A DNA stretch of 64,000 nt. It comes from JACDAN01 sp963801855 (GTDB lineage: Bacteria; Actinomycetota; Thermoleophilia; Gaiellales; Gaiellaceae). How positions within the stretch are numbered: position 1 is the stretch's first letter; the number at the start of each line of letters is the position of its first letter. This document shows, piece after piece, positions 50,732 through 59,939 of the stretch. The stretch is taken from the NCBI GenBank assembly GCA_963801855.1, contig CAWDGK010000005.1, positions 186,001 to 250,000 on the forward strand. The letters are read 5' to 3'. The translations under genes and the position numbers were made by a program. The notes under the pieces are model-generated. The model was not told the origin of the DNA. It ran no database searches and was given only the letters and a program-made list of their open reading frames with translations.

Positions 50732-51783
50732 CGCCGGCCGATCTTCGCCGCCGGGCGCCCGTCCGTGAGCACCACGTCCGCGGTGAAGTCGTTCTCGCCG
50801 CGGATCAGCGCAGAGCCGACGCCGTAGGAGTCGACCGGCACACCCATCTCCTCGAACCCCCGGATCCGCTCCTCGTTCATCCCGCCCGAGACCACGATCC
50901 TCACTCGCTCGAAGCCGTCGTTGTCGAGGGCCTCACGGACGTTCCTGACCAGGCGGTCGTTGACGCCGCGCGGATCGAAGTCGCCCATCTCGTTCCAGAG
51001 CGACTTGTCCACGAGCGACCGAGACGTGTCGAGGCGGACGCCCCAGAGCCGTTCGCCGAGCGCCCGGGCAACCTCGAGTGAGGTCCTGACCGAGTCGTTC
51101 TCGAAGTCCACCAGCGCGACGATGTTGACCCCGTCGTCGATGTGCTCCGCGAACTTCGTCGCGGCCAGGACGGTGTTGCCCCCGTATGAGGAGATCAGCG
51201 AGTGCGGAATCGTCCCGATCGCGGTCCCGCCCCACCACGAGGCATTGGCGCCCGTCGTCACGCCGATGGGCACGCCGATCGTCGAGCCGGCGATGTAGGC
51301 GGCGTAGCCGTCGCCCGTCTGCACTCGATGATGGTCGTACCGGGCCGGCATGAAGATGATCGGCTTGCCGTTCGCGGCTGCGACGACGCGCTTGACGTTC
51401 GTGGCGATCATCGTCCGGCGCGCCAGGACGCCGAGGTAGACGGTCTCGAGGTGCGCGAACCCCGTGTAGTCGCCCTCGATCGTCATCACGGTCTCCCAGG
51501 GCTCGACCTCGTCGCCGTCGTAGAGCGCGTGGACCGTCAGGCCCTCCCAGTCCTCGGAGCAGAGCTTGAGGATCGCAATGGCCTCGTCCATTCCCGCGAG
51601 GATCGCGTGCCGTTTCTGGAAGACCTGCATGACGATCCGCGGATGACGTCCGTCGGCAAGCAGCACCGCGCGAGTCCGGTTGAAGTACTCGTCCGTGTAG
51701 TAGCCCTCCCGCATCTTCTCGACGGGAAGGTCGAAGATCTCCGGCGGAAGCCGCTCTTTCCGCTCTCTAGTCTGGACTGCCAT
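50695..51783 (-). CDS. pncB: nicotinate phosphoribosyltransferase
   Basis: A 362-residue enzyme that condenses nicotinate with PRPP for the Preiss-Handler NAD pathway. Recognised by GYYTDEYFNRTRAVL, MPARYDHHRVQTGDGYAAYIAG, ALVDFENDSVRTSLEVARAL, RLDTSRSLVDKSLW, VSGGMNEERIRGFEE and VDSYGVGSALI. ATG 51783 is the natural start and lies 17 bases inside the DUF1385 gene. With the convergent nicotinamidase-like gene it forms a salvage pair. Confidence 0.9.
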   Translation of the reverse strand: MAVQTRERKERLPPEIFDLPVEKMREGYYTDEYFNRTRAVLLADGRHPRIVMQVFQKRHAILAGMDEAIAILKLCSEDWEGLTVHALYDGDEVEPWETVMTIEGDYTGFAHLETVYLGVLARRTMIATNVKRVVAAANGKPIIFMPARYDHHRVQTGDGYAAYIAGSTIGVPIGVTTGANASWWGGTAIGTIPHSLISSYGGNTVLAATKFAEHIDDGVNIVALVDFENDSVRTSLEVARALGERLWGVRLDTSRSLVDKSLWNEMGDFDPRGVNDRLVRNVREALDNDGFERVRIVVSGGMNEERIRGFEEMGVPVDSYGVGSALIRGENDFTADVVLTDGRPAAKIGRRYRPNERLELVD

Positions 51784-52561
51784 TCGCGGCCTCCTCGAGC
51801 CGGAGACAGGCAGCGAGCGCGGCCTCCGCAACCTCGAGCTGTGCCTCACTCGGCTCCGCGGTCGCAAGGCGATGCTGCAGCTCGTGGCCCGGGCGGGCGA
51901 GCAGCCGGGAGAGCCGGGTGTCGGGATTCTTCGACATCCAGTTGAAGACCTCGGTCGCGGCGCCGAGAGCGCCGACCGACGCAGCAGCCCGAGCCGGGCC
52001 GCGCAGGTGCGCCGGAGCCTTCGTGGCGAGGACGTTGCCCGCCGCCATCGTGGCGAGGAGCGGGCCGACGAGATGGGTTCCGCAGCGCTCGTGCTCCTTC
52101 GCGCGCGGCTCGCCGTGCTCGTACGAGCCGATCGAGATGTGCTCGGCGCCGTGATAGGCCGCGAGGGTCGATCCACGCAGGGCGACGGCGGCCGGAGCGA
52201 GGGAGGCCAGCCCGGCGAGGAGCTCCTTCGCTGCGGGCCCGAGCCGGCCCGAGCCGCGCACGAGATGCGTGAACACGGCGCCGCCGAGCATCGCGCCGAG
52301 GACGACAGGGCGCTCGAACGGGTAGCGCGCCTCGGGAACCCGCCTGCGCACGAGCGGCAGGAGCGCGAACATCTCCAGCACCCGGGCAGGGCCTCTCAGA
52401 AAGGGCTGCTCGACGTTCGTCGCGCGAAAACGCTTGAAGTCGGACTCGACGCGCAACGTCCCGTCCGGCTTCCGCACCGCGCAGGCCCACGCGGTCGGGC
52501 CGTGCACGAGCACGCCGTTCGCGAGGGCCATGCCGCCGAGGCGGATCTTCGCGTCGCTCAC
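51767..52561 (-). CDS. DUF1385 membrane protein
   Basis: A 264-residue protein whose signature is AYHGAEHISIGSYEHGEP, followed by membrane segments. GGMALANGVLVHGPTAWACAVR at the N-terminus is also typical. Function unknown. GTG start overlaps the M20 peptidase stop (GTGA). Confidence 0.85.
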   Translation of the reverse strand: MSDAKIRLGGMALANGVLVHGPTAWACAVRKPDGTLRVESDFKRFRATNVEQPFLRGPARVLEMFALLPLVRRRVPEARYPFERPVVLGAMLGGAVFTHLVRGSGRLGPAAKELLAGLASLAPAAVALRGSTLAAYHGAEHISIGSYEHGEPRAKEHERCGTHLVGPLLATMAAGNVLATKAPAHLRGPARAAASVGALGAATEVFNWMSKNPDTRLSRLLARPGHELQHRLATAEPSEAQLEVAEAALAACLRLEEAANGSPD

Positions 52562-53871
52562 GAATCCGAGGGTAGCGACCCCACTCCGGCAGCCGCGTGG
52601 CGCAGGAAGCGCACGCCGAGCTCGAGATCCTCGACCTCGATCCGCTCGTCGGCAGAGTGGATGAGCCGGGCGGCGAGCTCAGACTCCATCGTCCGCATCG
52701 GGAAGAAGCCGTAGGCAACCGTGCCGAAGGCCTCCCGGAGCCAGTGGCTGTCCGTGAACCCCGACAGGAGCAGCGGGACGACCTGCGCGTCCGGCTCGGT
52801 CTCGGAGACGAACGACTCGATCACGTCCCAGAGCGGTGTCGCAATGGGCGAGCGAGTCCCGCCCTGGCCCTCGATCCACTCGAGCTCGTACTCGGCGTCG
52901 CCGAGCAGCTCCCGAATCTGGACCTCGACCTCCGCCTGCGTGTGACCCGGGAGGATTCGGCAGTCGACGGTGACCTCGCAGCGTGCGGGGATGACGTTCC
53001 GCTTTTGCGACGCCACGATCTCGGTGGGCGCCATCGTCGTCCCGAGGAGAGGCTCGACGATGTCGCCGGCCAGGGGATGGACCTCGCGGGCGGCCTCGAC
53101 CGCGCGCCCTGCCGCCGGCACCTGACCCGTAACCGCCTGGAGGAACGCCTCGACCTCCGGGCCGACCTCCGGCTCGGGCGTGAAGCCGCCGAGCCGCTCG
53201 ACCAGCGGAGCCGCCTTGACGAGAGCGTTGTCCGCGATCCCGGGCCGGGATGCATGCCCGCTGCGGCCGCGAACCCGAAGTCGGAACGGGGAGCTCATCT
53301 TCTCGGCGGTCGAGCAGGCGTAGAAGACGCGTCCTCCGAGAACGAGACGGTCGCCGCCGCCCTCGTTGACGCAGTACTCCGCGCGCACCGCCTCCGGATG
53401 GGCCTGGCAGAGCCACTGCAGCCCGAAGCCGTCTCCGACCTCCTCGTCGGCGCACGCCGCGAAGATCAGGTCGCCGCCGGGCTCGAAGCCCTCGCGGGCC
53501 AGGGAGGCAATCGCCACCGCGCTCGCGGCGACCTGACCCTTCATGTCGAGGGCGCCACGGCCCCAGACCTGGCCTTCGCGGAGCTCGCCCGACCACGGAT
53601 CGAGCTCCCATTCGGCCGGATCGGCGAGCACCGTGTCCGTGTGTGAGAGGAGCAGGAGGCGCGGGCCCTCGCCGCTCCCCGGGATCCGCGCGACGAGGTT
53701 GGCGCGCTCCGGAACCTTCGCGAAGAGCTCCGACTCGACGCCGTGATCGCCCAGATATTCCCGCAGGACCTCCGCCGCGGCCGTCTCGTTCCCCGGCGGG
53801 TTGACCGTGTCGACCCGGATCAGCTCCTGGAGGAGCTCCGTCGCCTCCTGCCGCAGGGAGACGGTTGCCAC
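52558..53871 (-). CDS. M20-family metallopeptidase (ArgE/DapE/CPG2-like)
   Basis: A 437-residue amidohydrolase. Zinc ligands and catalytic residues are His and Asp in LLLSHTDTV, Asp in GRGALDMKGQ, the Glu pair in ACADEEVGD, and a later His in MESELAARLIHSADE. The dimerisation domain begins at FRLRVRGRSGHASRPG. Substrate unknown; N-acyl amino acids or dipeptides are usual. GTG start abuts the methyltransferase stop. Confidence 0.87.
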   Translation of the reverse strand: MATVSLRQEATELLQELIRVDTVNPPGNETAAAEVLREYLGDHGVESELFAKVPERANLVARIPGSGEGPRLLLLSHTDTVLADPAEWELDPWSGELREGQVWGRGALDMKGQVAASAVAIASLAREGFEPGGDLIFAACADEEVGDGFGLQWLCQAHPEAVRAEYCVNEGGGDRLVLGGRVFYACSTAEKMSSPFRLRVRGRSGHASRPGIADNALVKAAPLVERLGGFTPEPEVGPEVEAFLQAVTGQVPAAGRAVEAAREVHPLAGDIVEPLLGTTMAPTEIVASQKRNVIPARCEVTVDCRILPGHTQAEVEVQIRELLGDAEYELEWIEGQGGTRSPIATPLWDVIESFVSETEPDAQVVPLLLSGFTDSHWLREAFGTVAYGFFPMRTMESELAARLIHSADERIEVEDLELGVRFLRHAAAGVGSLPSDS

Positions 53872-54665
53872 TAGGTACGGGTTCCGCTGGTGAGGAGATA
53901 TGTCCGCGAGAAGTGCAGCCCGCCGTTCACGCGCGATCGCTCGTGGAGCTCGACGAACGACCGGTGAAGCTCCTCTTTCCGCTCGTCGTCGAGCGACTCG
54001 TGGAGCACCCTGGTCGGGCCGTAGTCGCGGACGAAGAGCTCCCAGACGGCCTCACCCGACTCCATCTCCAGCGGGCTGTCCAGCAGGTCGAACTCGAGGT
54101 CGAAATCGTCGCCGAGAAGCTCGCGCACATGCGCCTCGTCGCCCCAGGCGAAGGGACTGCCGACTCCTTCCGGCGGCGGAGGCTGGAACGGCTTCATGAC
54201 GCCGAAGAGCTGCGCCAGCCCCGACTCGGGCGTCCAGCAGGCGAGGGCAATCCGTCCTCCCGGCGCGGTGACCCGCGCCAGCTCCGAGGCGACGGCTCCG
54301 TGGTCGGGCGCGAACATGACCCCGCAGGTCGAGGCCACACGCTCGAAGCTTCCGTCCTCGAGGTCGAGCGCCTCCGCGTCGCCGACCCGGTAGTCGATGT
54401 CGAGGCCGCGTTCCTCCGCGCGCCCTTTCGCCTGCTCGATGAGGCCGGGCGCGATGTCCACTCCGACGACCTTCGCGCCCGCGGCGGCGGCGAGCTCGGC
54501 GACGGCGCCCGTCCCGCAGGCGACGTCGAGGAAGCGCTCGCCCGCGACGGGCTCGAGCCGGTCGATGATCTCGCGCTGGAGGTCGGCGATCGTCTCCGTC
54601 ACGCCCTGGTAGGGGCCCGCACTCCAGGTGGCAGCGTGCTTTTGCTTCAGTTCCTCGAAAGGCAT
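53871..54665 (-). CDS. class I SAM-dependent methyltransferase (UbiE/MenG-like type)
   Basis: A 264-residue enzyme. Motif I is FLDVACGTGAVAELAA, motif II VVGVDIAPGLIEQAKGRAEE and the post-motif region GDAEALDLEDGSFERVASTCGVMF. GGAGGAAACC precedes the ATG. It lies between tryptophan 2,3-dioxygenase and the M20 peptidase. Acceptor unknown. Confidence 0.85.
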   Translation of the reverse strand: MPFEELKQKHAATWSAGPYQGVTETIADLQREIIDRLEPVAGERFLDVACGTGAVAELAAAAGAKVVGVDIAPGLIEQAKGRAEERGLDIDYRVGDAEALDLEDGSFERVASTCGVMFAPDHGAVASELARVTAPGGRIALACWTPESGLAQLFGVMKPFQPPPPEGVGSPFAWGDEAHVRELLGDDFDLEFDLLDSPLEMESGEAVWELFVRDYGPTRVLHESLDDERKEELHRSFVELHERSRVNGGLHFSRTYLLTSGTRT

Positions 54666-54674
54666 GGTTTCCTC

Positions 54675-55430
54675 CTAGGTCTCGAGCTTGGCGGCTTCGG
54701 TCAGCTCGTTTCGAACCTGCCAGAGCTCCGGGTACATCCGGTGCTTGATCAGGCCTCCGAGCAATTCCACGGGTGTCCCTTGCGTGCCGACGACGCCGTC
54801 GCCGATCACACGCGCCACGACGAGGTAGTGCCGCATGCGCCAGAAGGAGATGCGCTCGTCCCACTCGATCAGCGCTTCGGCGAGCTGGTAGAGCTCCTCG
54901 TGCTCACGGCCGCGCTTGTACAGCTCGCCCAGGGCGAGCCCACGCTCCTCTCGAAGCTCGTGGAACGCCTGGCCGAGCCGTGGGGAGAGGTCGCGGATCC
55001 GGCGGAAGCCCGGCGAGTCGAACCCGCTTCCGTGACCGAGGACCGGTCTGATCCAGCGGGTGTACTCCCAAGGAGACATCTGCTCGAGCATGTCGAGCAG
55101 GGACACGACGGTCTTCATGCAGTCGTTCGCCCGGCGGAGGAGCCTCAGCGCAGCGGCCACATCTCGCTCTTCGACGAGCCGCGTTGCCTCCTCCACCTCG
55201 GACCACGCGAGCTTCAGCCACAGCTCCGACGACTGGTGCACGGTCTGGAACAAGAGCTCGTCGCGGTGCTCCCATTCCTCCGACGTCTTCTGGAGGCCGA
55301 GCAGCTCGTCGGTCCGCAGATAGCGCTCGTAGTCGCTCCCGCCGGGACCCTCCAGGATGGGGGCGAACTCGTCGTCCGGCTCGCCGCTTCCGTGCCCCGG
55401 CGTCTCCTGCGTCACGTCCGTCCCGGCCAC
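54675..55430 (-). CDS. kynA: tryptophan 2,3-dioxygenase
   Basis: A 251-residue heme enzyme that opens tryptophan to N-formylkynurenine. Family hallmarks are DYERYLRTDELLGLQ, HRDELLFQTVHQSSELWLKL and FWRMRHYLVVARVIGDGVVGTQGTPVELL (seen in parts), containing the proximal heme His in RMRHY. Slightly short, with an N-terminal acidic tail. GTG start with TATGCT 6 bases upstream. No kynureninase or kynurenine formamidase is recognisable next to it, so catabolism rather than complete de novo NAD synthesis is equally likely. Confidence 0.9.
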   Translation of the reverse strand: MAGTDVTQETPGHGSGEPDDEFAPILEGPGGSDYERYLRTDELLGLQKTSEEWEHRDELLFQTVHQSSELWLKLAWSEVEEATRLVEERDVAAALRLLRRANDCMKTVVSLLDMLEQMSPWEYTRWIRPVLGHGSGFDSPGFRRIRDLSPRLGQAFHELREERGLALGELYKRGREHEELYQLAEALIEWDERISFWRMRHYLVVARVIGDGVVGTQGTPVELLGGLIKHRMYPELWQVRNELTEAAKLET

Positions 55431-55436
55431 GGCGCC

Positions 55437-55446
55437 AGCATACTTT
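55437..55446. promoter_or_regulatory. overlapping divergent -10 boxes between kynA and rarA
   Basis: AGCATACTTT carries TATGCT leftwards (55437-55442; 6 bases from the kynA GTG) and TACTTT rightwards (55441-55446; 6 bases from the rarA ATG). Only 22 bp separate the two start codons, so both mRNAs should be leaderless. Confidence 0.45.
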
Positions 55447-55452
55447 CCTGCA

Positions 55453-56761
55453 ATGAGCGACCTGTTCTCAGACGCCGCGCGCGAGCGGCTCCCCCAGGTC
55501 GCGCCGCTCGCCCTCAGGCTCCGCCCTCGGCGGCTCGACGACTACGTCGGACAGGAGCAGATCCTGGGCGAGCGCTCGGCCCTGCGGCTCGCGATCGAGC
55601 AGGACCGCGTCAGGTCGATGATCCTCTACGGGCCTCCCGGCACCGGCAAGACGACGCTCGCCCGGATCGTCGCCCACCAGACGGGCTCGACCTTCGTCGA
55701 GCTCTCCGCCGTGTCGGCAACGGTCTCGCAGGTGCGTGAGGTGATCGCAAAGGCTCGAGAGGAGCTCGGCGCGCAGGGGGTCCGCACCACGCTCTTCCTC
55801 GACGAGATCCACCGGTTCAACAAGGCGCAGCAGGATGCTCTGCTGCCGGCGGTCGAGGAGGGCGTCCTCACGCTGATCGGTGCCACCACCGAGAACCCGT
55901 ACTTCGAGGTCAACTCGGCGTTGCTCTCACGCTCGCAGATCTACGAGCTCGAGTCGCTGTCGGAGCCCGAGCTCGCGATCGTGGCGGAGCGGGGAGCCGC
56001 AGAGCTCGAGGCCGAGGTCCCGCAGGCGATCCTCGAGCTGATCGCGCGCCGAGCCGGGGGCGATGCCCGAAACGCGCTCAACATCCTCGAGCTCGCCGTC
56101 CAGACCGCCCAGGCGGAGGACCGGCCGTTGGCGGAGGAGCACGTCGAGGACGCCGCCCGCAAGCGCCCGCTCGTCTACGACAAGGGCGGAGACGCGCACT
56201 ACGACTTCGCGTCGGCCTTCATCAAGTCGATGCGGGGCTCCGATCCAGACGCCTCCGTCTACTACCTCGCAGCGATGCTCGCCGGAGGGGAGGATCCGCG
56301 TTTCGTCGCCCGCCGCATGGTCATCTTCGCGTCCGAGGACATCGGGCTCGCCGACCCCCAGGCGCTCGTCGTCGCCGTCTCTGCCGCGCATGCGGTCGAG
56401 CATGTGGGGCTCCCGGAGGTGCAGTTGAACCTGGCAGAGGCGGCGATCTATCTCGCGCTCGCTCCGAAGTCGAACGCGGTCGTCACCGCGCTCAGCGCCG
56501 CGCAGCAGGACGTTCGCGAGCATGGGCATCTCCGGCCACCGGACTCGCTCCGCGACGCCCACTACCGCGGTGCGAAGAAGCTCGGGCGCGGGAAGGACTA
56601 CATCTACCCCCACTCCGACCCGCGAGGGCTTCGACGTCGACCACCTGCCCGACGAGCTCAAGGGCCGGCGGTACTATCGCCCGTCCGGTTCAGGCGACGA
56701 GAAAGGGGGACGACGATGGCCGTTGAACGCACCGCGACCGCGCAGTGGCAGGGGGATCTGA
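55453..56761 (+). CDS. rarA: replication-associated recombination protein RarA/MgsA (frameshifted near the end)
   Basis: An AAA+ ATPase of about 435 residues that acts at stalled forks. Walker A GPPGTGKT is at 60-67, Walker B LFLDEIHRFNKAQQDALLPAVE, and TENPYFEVNSALLSRSQIYEL and FIKSMRGSDPDASVYYLAAML are diagnostic. The frame shifts near 56625: DYIYPHSDPRG should continue FDVDHLPDELKGRRYYRPSGSG. The 3n+1 span fits one inserted base. The corrected end overlaps the osmC-like start by about 45 bases. Confidence 0.88.
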
Positions 56762-57156
56762 TGAGCGGCTCAGGGAAGGTCTCGACCCAGAGCGGCGCTG
56801 TGAGCGGACGCAACCGTCAAGTGGAGCTCGCGCGCCGAGCAGGCGGACGAGAACACGAGCCCCGAGGAGCTGATCGCAGCCGCGCACGCAACCTGCATCT
56901 CCATGGCTCTCGCCCATGCCCTCGCGCAGGGCAGGGAACGCGCCGAAGCAGCTCGACACCGAGGCGACGGCGACGTTCGACAAGGTCGGCGACGCCTTCC
57001 GGATGACGACGATGCGCGATCTCGATCCGGGGCCAGGTCGACGGGCTGGACGACGACGCCTTCCGCGCGGCGGCAGAAGACGCGAAGGAGAACTGCCCGG
57101 TCTCGCAGGCCCTGAAGGGCAACGTCGACGTGACCGTCGACGCCGCGCTCGCCTAG
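56716..57156 (+). pseudogene. OsmC/Ohr-family protein, broken by at least three frameshifts
   Basis: Starts MAVERTATAQWQGDLMSGSG after GAAAGGGGG. Recognisable OsmC pieces lie in successive frames: SSRAEQADENTSPEELIAAAHATCISMALAHALA, QLDTEATATFDKVGDAFRMTT and VDGLDDDAFRAAAEDAKENCPVSQALKG (each seen in parts), ending VDVTVDAALA at 57156. Both peroxidatic-type cysteines survive (ATCISM and ENCPVS). Breaks fall near 56810, 56930 and 57025. Intact OsmC reduces organic hydroperoxides. The near-perfect pieces argue for sequencing error over old decay. Confidence 0.75.
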
Positions 57157-57178
57157 TCCGAGCGCTGCGAGAGAGAGG

Positions 57179-57251
57179 TGGCGAGGGCCGGAATCGAACC
57201 GGCGACACCACGGTTTTCAGCCGTGTGCTCTACCAACTGAGCTACCTCGCC
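57179..57251 (-). tRNA. tRNA-Phe (anticodon GAA)
   Basis: On the minus strand a full cloverleaf of 73 bases is visible: acceptor GGCGAGG/CCTCGCC, D-arm AGCTCAGTTGGTAGAGC, anticodon stem CACGG/CCGTG with loop CTGAAAA (GAA), and T-arm GGTTCGATTCC. The discriminator is A; CCA is not encoded. Confidence 0.95.
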
Positions 57252-57311
57252 GCGGGAGTGAAGCGGGCTCCAGAGTAACGAACAGACTGCTTGAGGCCTC
57301 GCCCGATGCGG

Positions 57312-57635
57312 TTAGGAGCGGTCCGCGTCTCCGGCCGGGCGTTCCTCGAGGAATCGGATCAGCTCCCCGACGGTGTGATGGCGGTGCTGGGGATGACGCA
57401 GCGGAAGCTCGTCGTGTACCTCGTACCGGTTACGCCGACCGTCGCGAGTCTTCGTCAGGTATCCCGCCCGCTCCAGGTCGTTGACGATGTGGGCGACGGA
57501 TCGTTCGGTGATACCGACGGTCACGGCGATGTCTCTGAGCCTCGTGCTCGTGTCGTTGGCAATGCACTCGAGCACGTGGGCGTGGTTGGTCACGAACCGC
57601 CAAGCGTGATCGCTTTTCCGTGAACTTGACTTCAT
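57312..57635 (-). CDS. winged-helix transcriptional regulator
   Basis: A 107-residue DNA-binding protein. The helix-turn-helix is TRLRDIAVTVGITERSVAHIVNDLERAGYLTKTRDGRRNRYEVH (seen in parts), of MarR/IclR-like type without an effector domain. It diverges from the MMPL transporter and probably controls it. TAGTAT lies 8 bases before the ATG. Confidence 0.8.
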   Translation of the reverse strand: MKSSSRKSDHAWRFVTNHAHVLECIANDTSTRLRDIAVTVGITERSVAHIVNDLERAGYLTKTRDGRRNRYEVHDELPLRHPQHRHHTVGELIRFLEERPAGDADRS

Positions 57636-57643
57636 GTATCAGC

Positions 57644-57649
57644 ATACTA
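57644..57649 (-). promoter_or_regulatory. -10 box TAGTAT of the winged-helix regulator
   Basis: TAGTAT on the minus strand is 8 bases upstream of the ATG at 57635. It sits in an ATAC-N7-GTAT imperfect palindrome (57644-57658), a possible autoregulatory operator. Confidence 0.35.
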
Positions 57650-57726
57650 GAGTCGTATCTCACGTCTTGGAATGAATCTTTATTGGGCGTCGTAGGACCG
57701 TCGGCCCACCGAGGAAGGGGAGCGTC

Positions 57727-59939
57727 TTGAGAAGCTCATCGAACATCGCCGCCCGCATGGGCCGCTGGAGCGCTCAGCACCGGAAGATCGCCATCTTCGG
57801 ATGGCTCGCATTCGTCGCTGCCGCGGTCGTGCTGGGCAATGCGATCGGCACGAAGGAGCTGCGAGCCGCCGAGCTCGGGGTCGGCGAGTCGGGCCGCATG
57901 ATGAAGCTCCTGGACAAGGAATTCCCCGAGCCGGCCGGAGAGCGCATCCTCATCCAGTCTCCGACGCTCACCGCGCGTAGCGACGAGTTCAAGGCTGTTG
58001 TCGGAGACGTCGTCGGGCGCCTCAAACCGCAGAAGGACGTCATCAACATCCGTTCCCCGCTCGACGAGGCGAACTTCAACCTCATCTCTGACGACGGGCA
58101 TTCGGCGCTCATCGACTTCCAGATCGCGGGTGACGTCGATGCGGCGAGCGACAAGGTGCAGCCGATCGTGGACTCGGTCACCGCCGCGCAAGCCGCCCAT
58201 CCGGACTTCGTCGTCGCGCAGTTCGGCGACGCAAGCGTGGACAAGGAATTCGACGAAACCTTCGCCAAGGACCTCGAGCGGGCCGGCCTCCTCTCGGTCC
58301 CGGTGACGCTGATCATCCTGATCGTGGCGTTCGGCGCGCTCGTCGCTGCGGGAATCCCCCTGCTGCTGGCCCTGTCGGCCGTCCTCGCAACGATGGGCCT
58401 GCTTGCGATCCCGAGTCAGTTGCTGGCCGTGGACGCCGCAGGGGTCGGAGCCGTGGTGCTGCTGATCGGCCTCGCGGTCGGCGTCGACTACTCCATGTTC
58501 TATTTGAAGCGCGAACGCGAGGAACGCGCAGCGGGCAACGACTCGGACTCGGCCCTGCAGGCGGCCGCGGCGACGTCGGGACGCTCGGTCCTCATCTCAG
58601 GGGTCACCGTGATGATCGCCATGTCCGGCATGTTCTTCACCGGCGACCGCACGTTCATGGGTATGGCGATGGGGACGATTCTCGTCGTCGCAGTCGCGGT
58701 CCTCGGGTCGCTGACGGTGCTCCCGGCGCTTCTCTCGAAGCTGGGTGACAACGTCGAGCGGCTGCACGTTCCGCTCATCGGTCGGCTTCAGAAGAAGAAC
58801 GGCGAGGGCCGCATCTGGAGCGCAATCCTCGGGCCGGTGCTCCGCTACCCGGTCGTCTTCGCGCTGCTGGCCGGCGGCTTCATGCTCGCCTTGGGCGCTT
58901 TCACCCTTCAGATGAAGCCAGCCCAGCCGGGCCCGGACGCGTTCCCTCAGGACATGAAGGTGATGCAGGCGTACAACAAGATGCAGACCGCCTTCCCCGG
59001 TGGCGCGATCCCGCTCGACGTCGTCGTCAAGGCCGACAACGTCACGTCGGGGCCGGTGCGTGAGGCGATCGGCCAGATCGGCTGGCGCGCGATCGACAGC
59101 GGCGTCATGCACGAGCCGATCCTGATCGACTTCAACAAGGCGGGGACCGTGGCGAAGCTCTCGATCCCGATCGAGGGGCCGAGGAACAGACGCAACCTCG
59201 GGTCAGGCGCTGACAGACGATGCGGGAGGAGATCCTCCCGAACACTCTCGGTCTCGCCGCCTCGGTCGAGGACTACGGCGTGATGGGGATGACCGCGGAG
59301 TCCCAGGACTTCAACGACCAGATGGCCACGTCGCTGCCGATCGTCTTCGGGTTCGTCCTCGGGCTCGCCTTCCTGCTCATGCTGCTCACGTTCCGGTCGA
59401 TCGTGATCGCTTTCAAGGCGATCCTCATGAATCTGTTGTCCGTCGCCGCCGCGTACGGCGTGCTGGTGCTCGTCTTCCAGCATGGCTACGGCAAGAACCT
59501 GCTCGACTTCGAGTACACCGGAGGAGTCCAGTCGTTCCTGCCGGTCTTCCTGTTCGTGATCCTCTTCGGGCTCTCGATGGACTACCACGTCTTCATCGTG
59601 AGCCGGATCCGCGAGGGCTACGACAACGGGCTGTCGACGGAGAACGCGATCGCGCACGGCATCAAGGTCACGGCCGGGACGGTGACGAGCGCTGCCATCG
59701 TCATGGTGGGCGTCTTCGCGATCTTCGCGACGCTGCCGGTGATCTTCCTCAAGCAGTTCGGCGTCGGTCTCGCCGTCGCGGTCCTGCTCGACGCCACCAT
59801 CGTGCGGGCGGTGCTCCTACCCGCGACGATGAAGGTGCTGGGGGACTGGAACTGGTACCTGCCGAAGTGGCTCGAGTGGCTGCCGCACCTCGAGCACGAC
59901 GAGAAGACGCCGGAAGCGCCTCCCGTGCTGGCCCCGTAA
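57727..59939 (+). CDS. MMPL/RND-family membrane transporter (frameshifted)
   Basis: An MMPL protein of about 737 residues. Two halves each have a large external loop and a five- to six-helix bundle: LLSVPVTLIILIVAFGALVAAG ... GLAVGVDYSMFYLKREREE, and LPIVFGFVLGLAFLLMLLTF ... FGLSMDYHVFIVSRIREG. The GxxxDY motifs of proton-driven RND pumps occur in both. The frame is lost between about 59180 and 59220, between LSIPIEG and MREEILPNTLG; the span is 3n+2. TTG start with GAGGAAGGGGAG upstream. Lipid or drug export is usual for the family. Confidence 0.85.
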
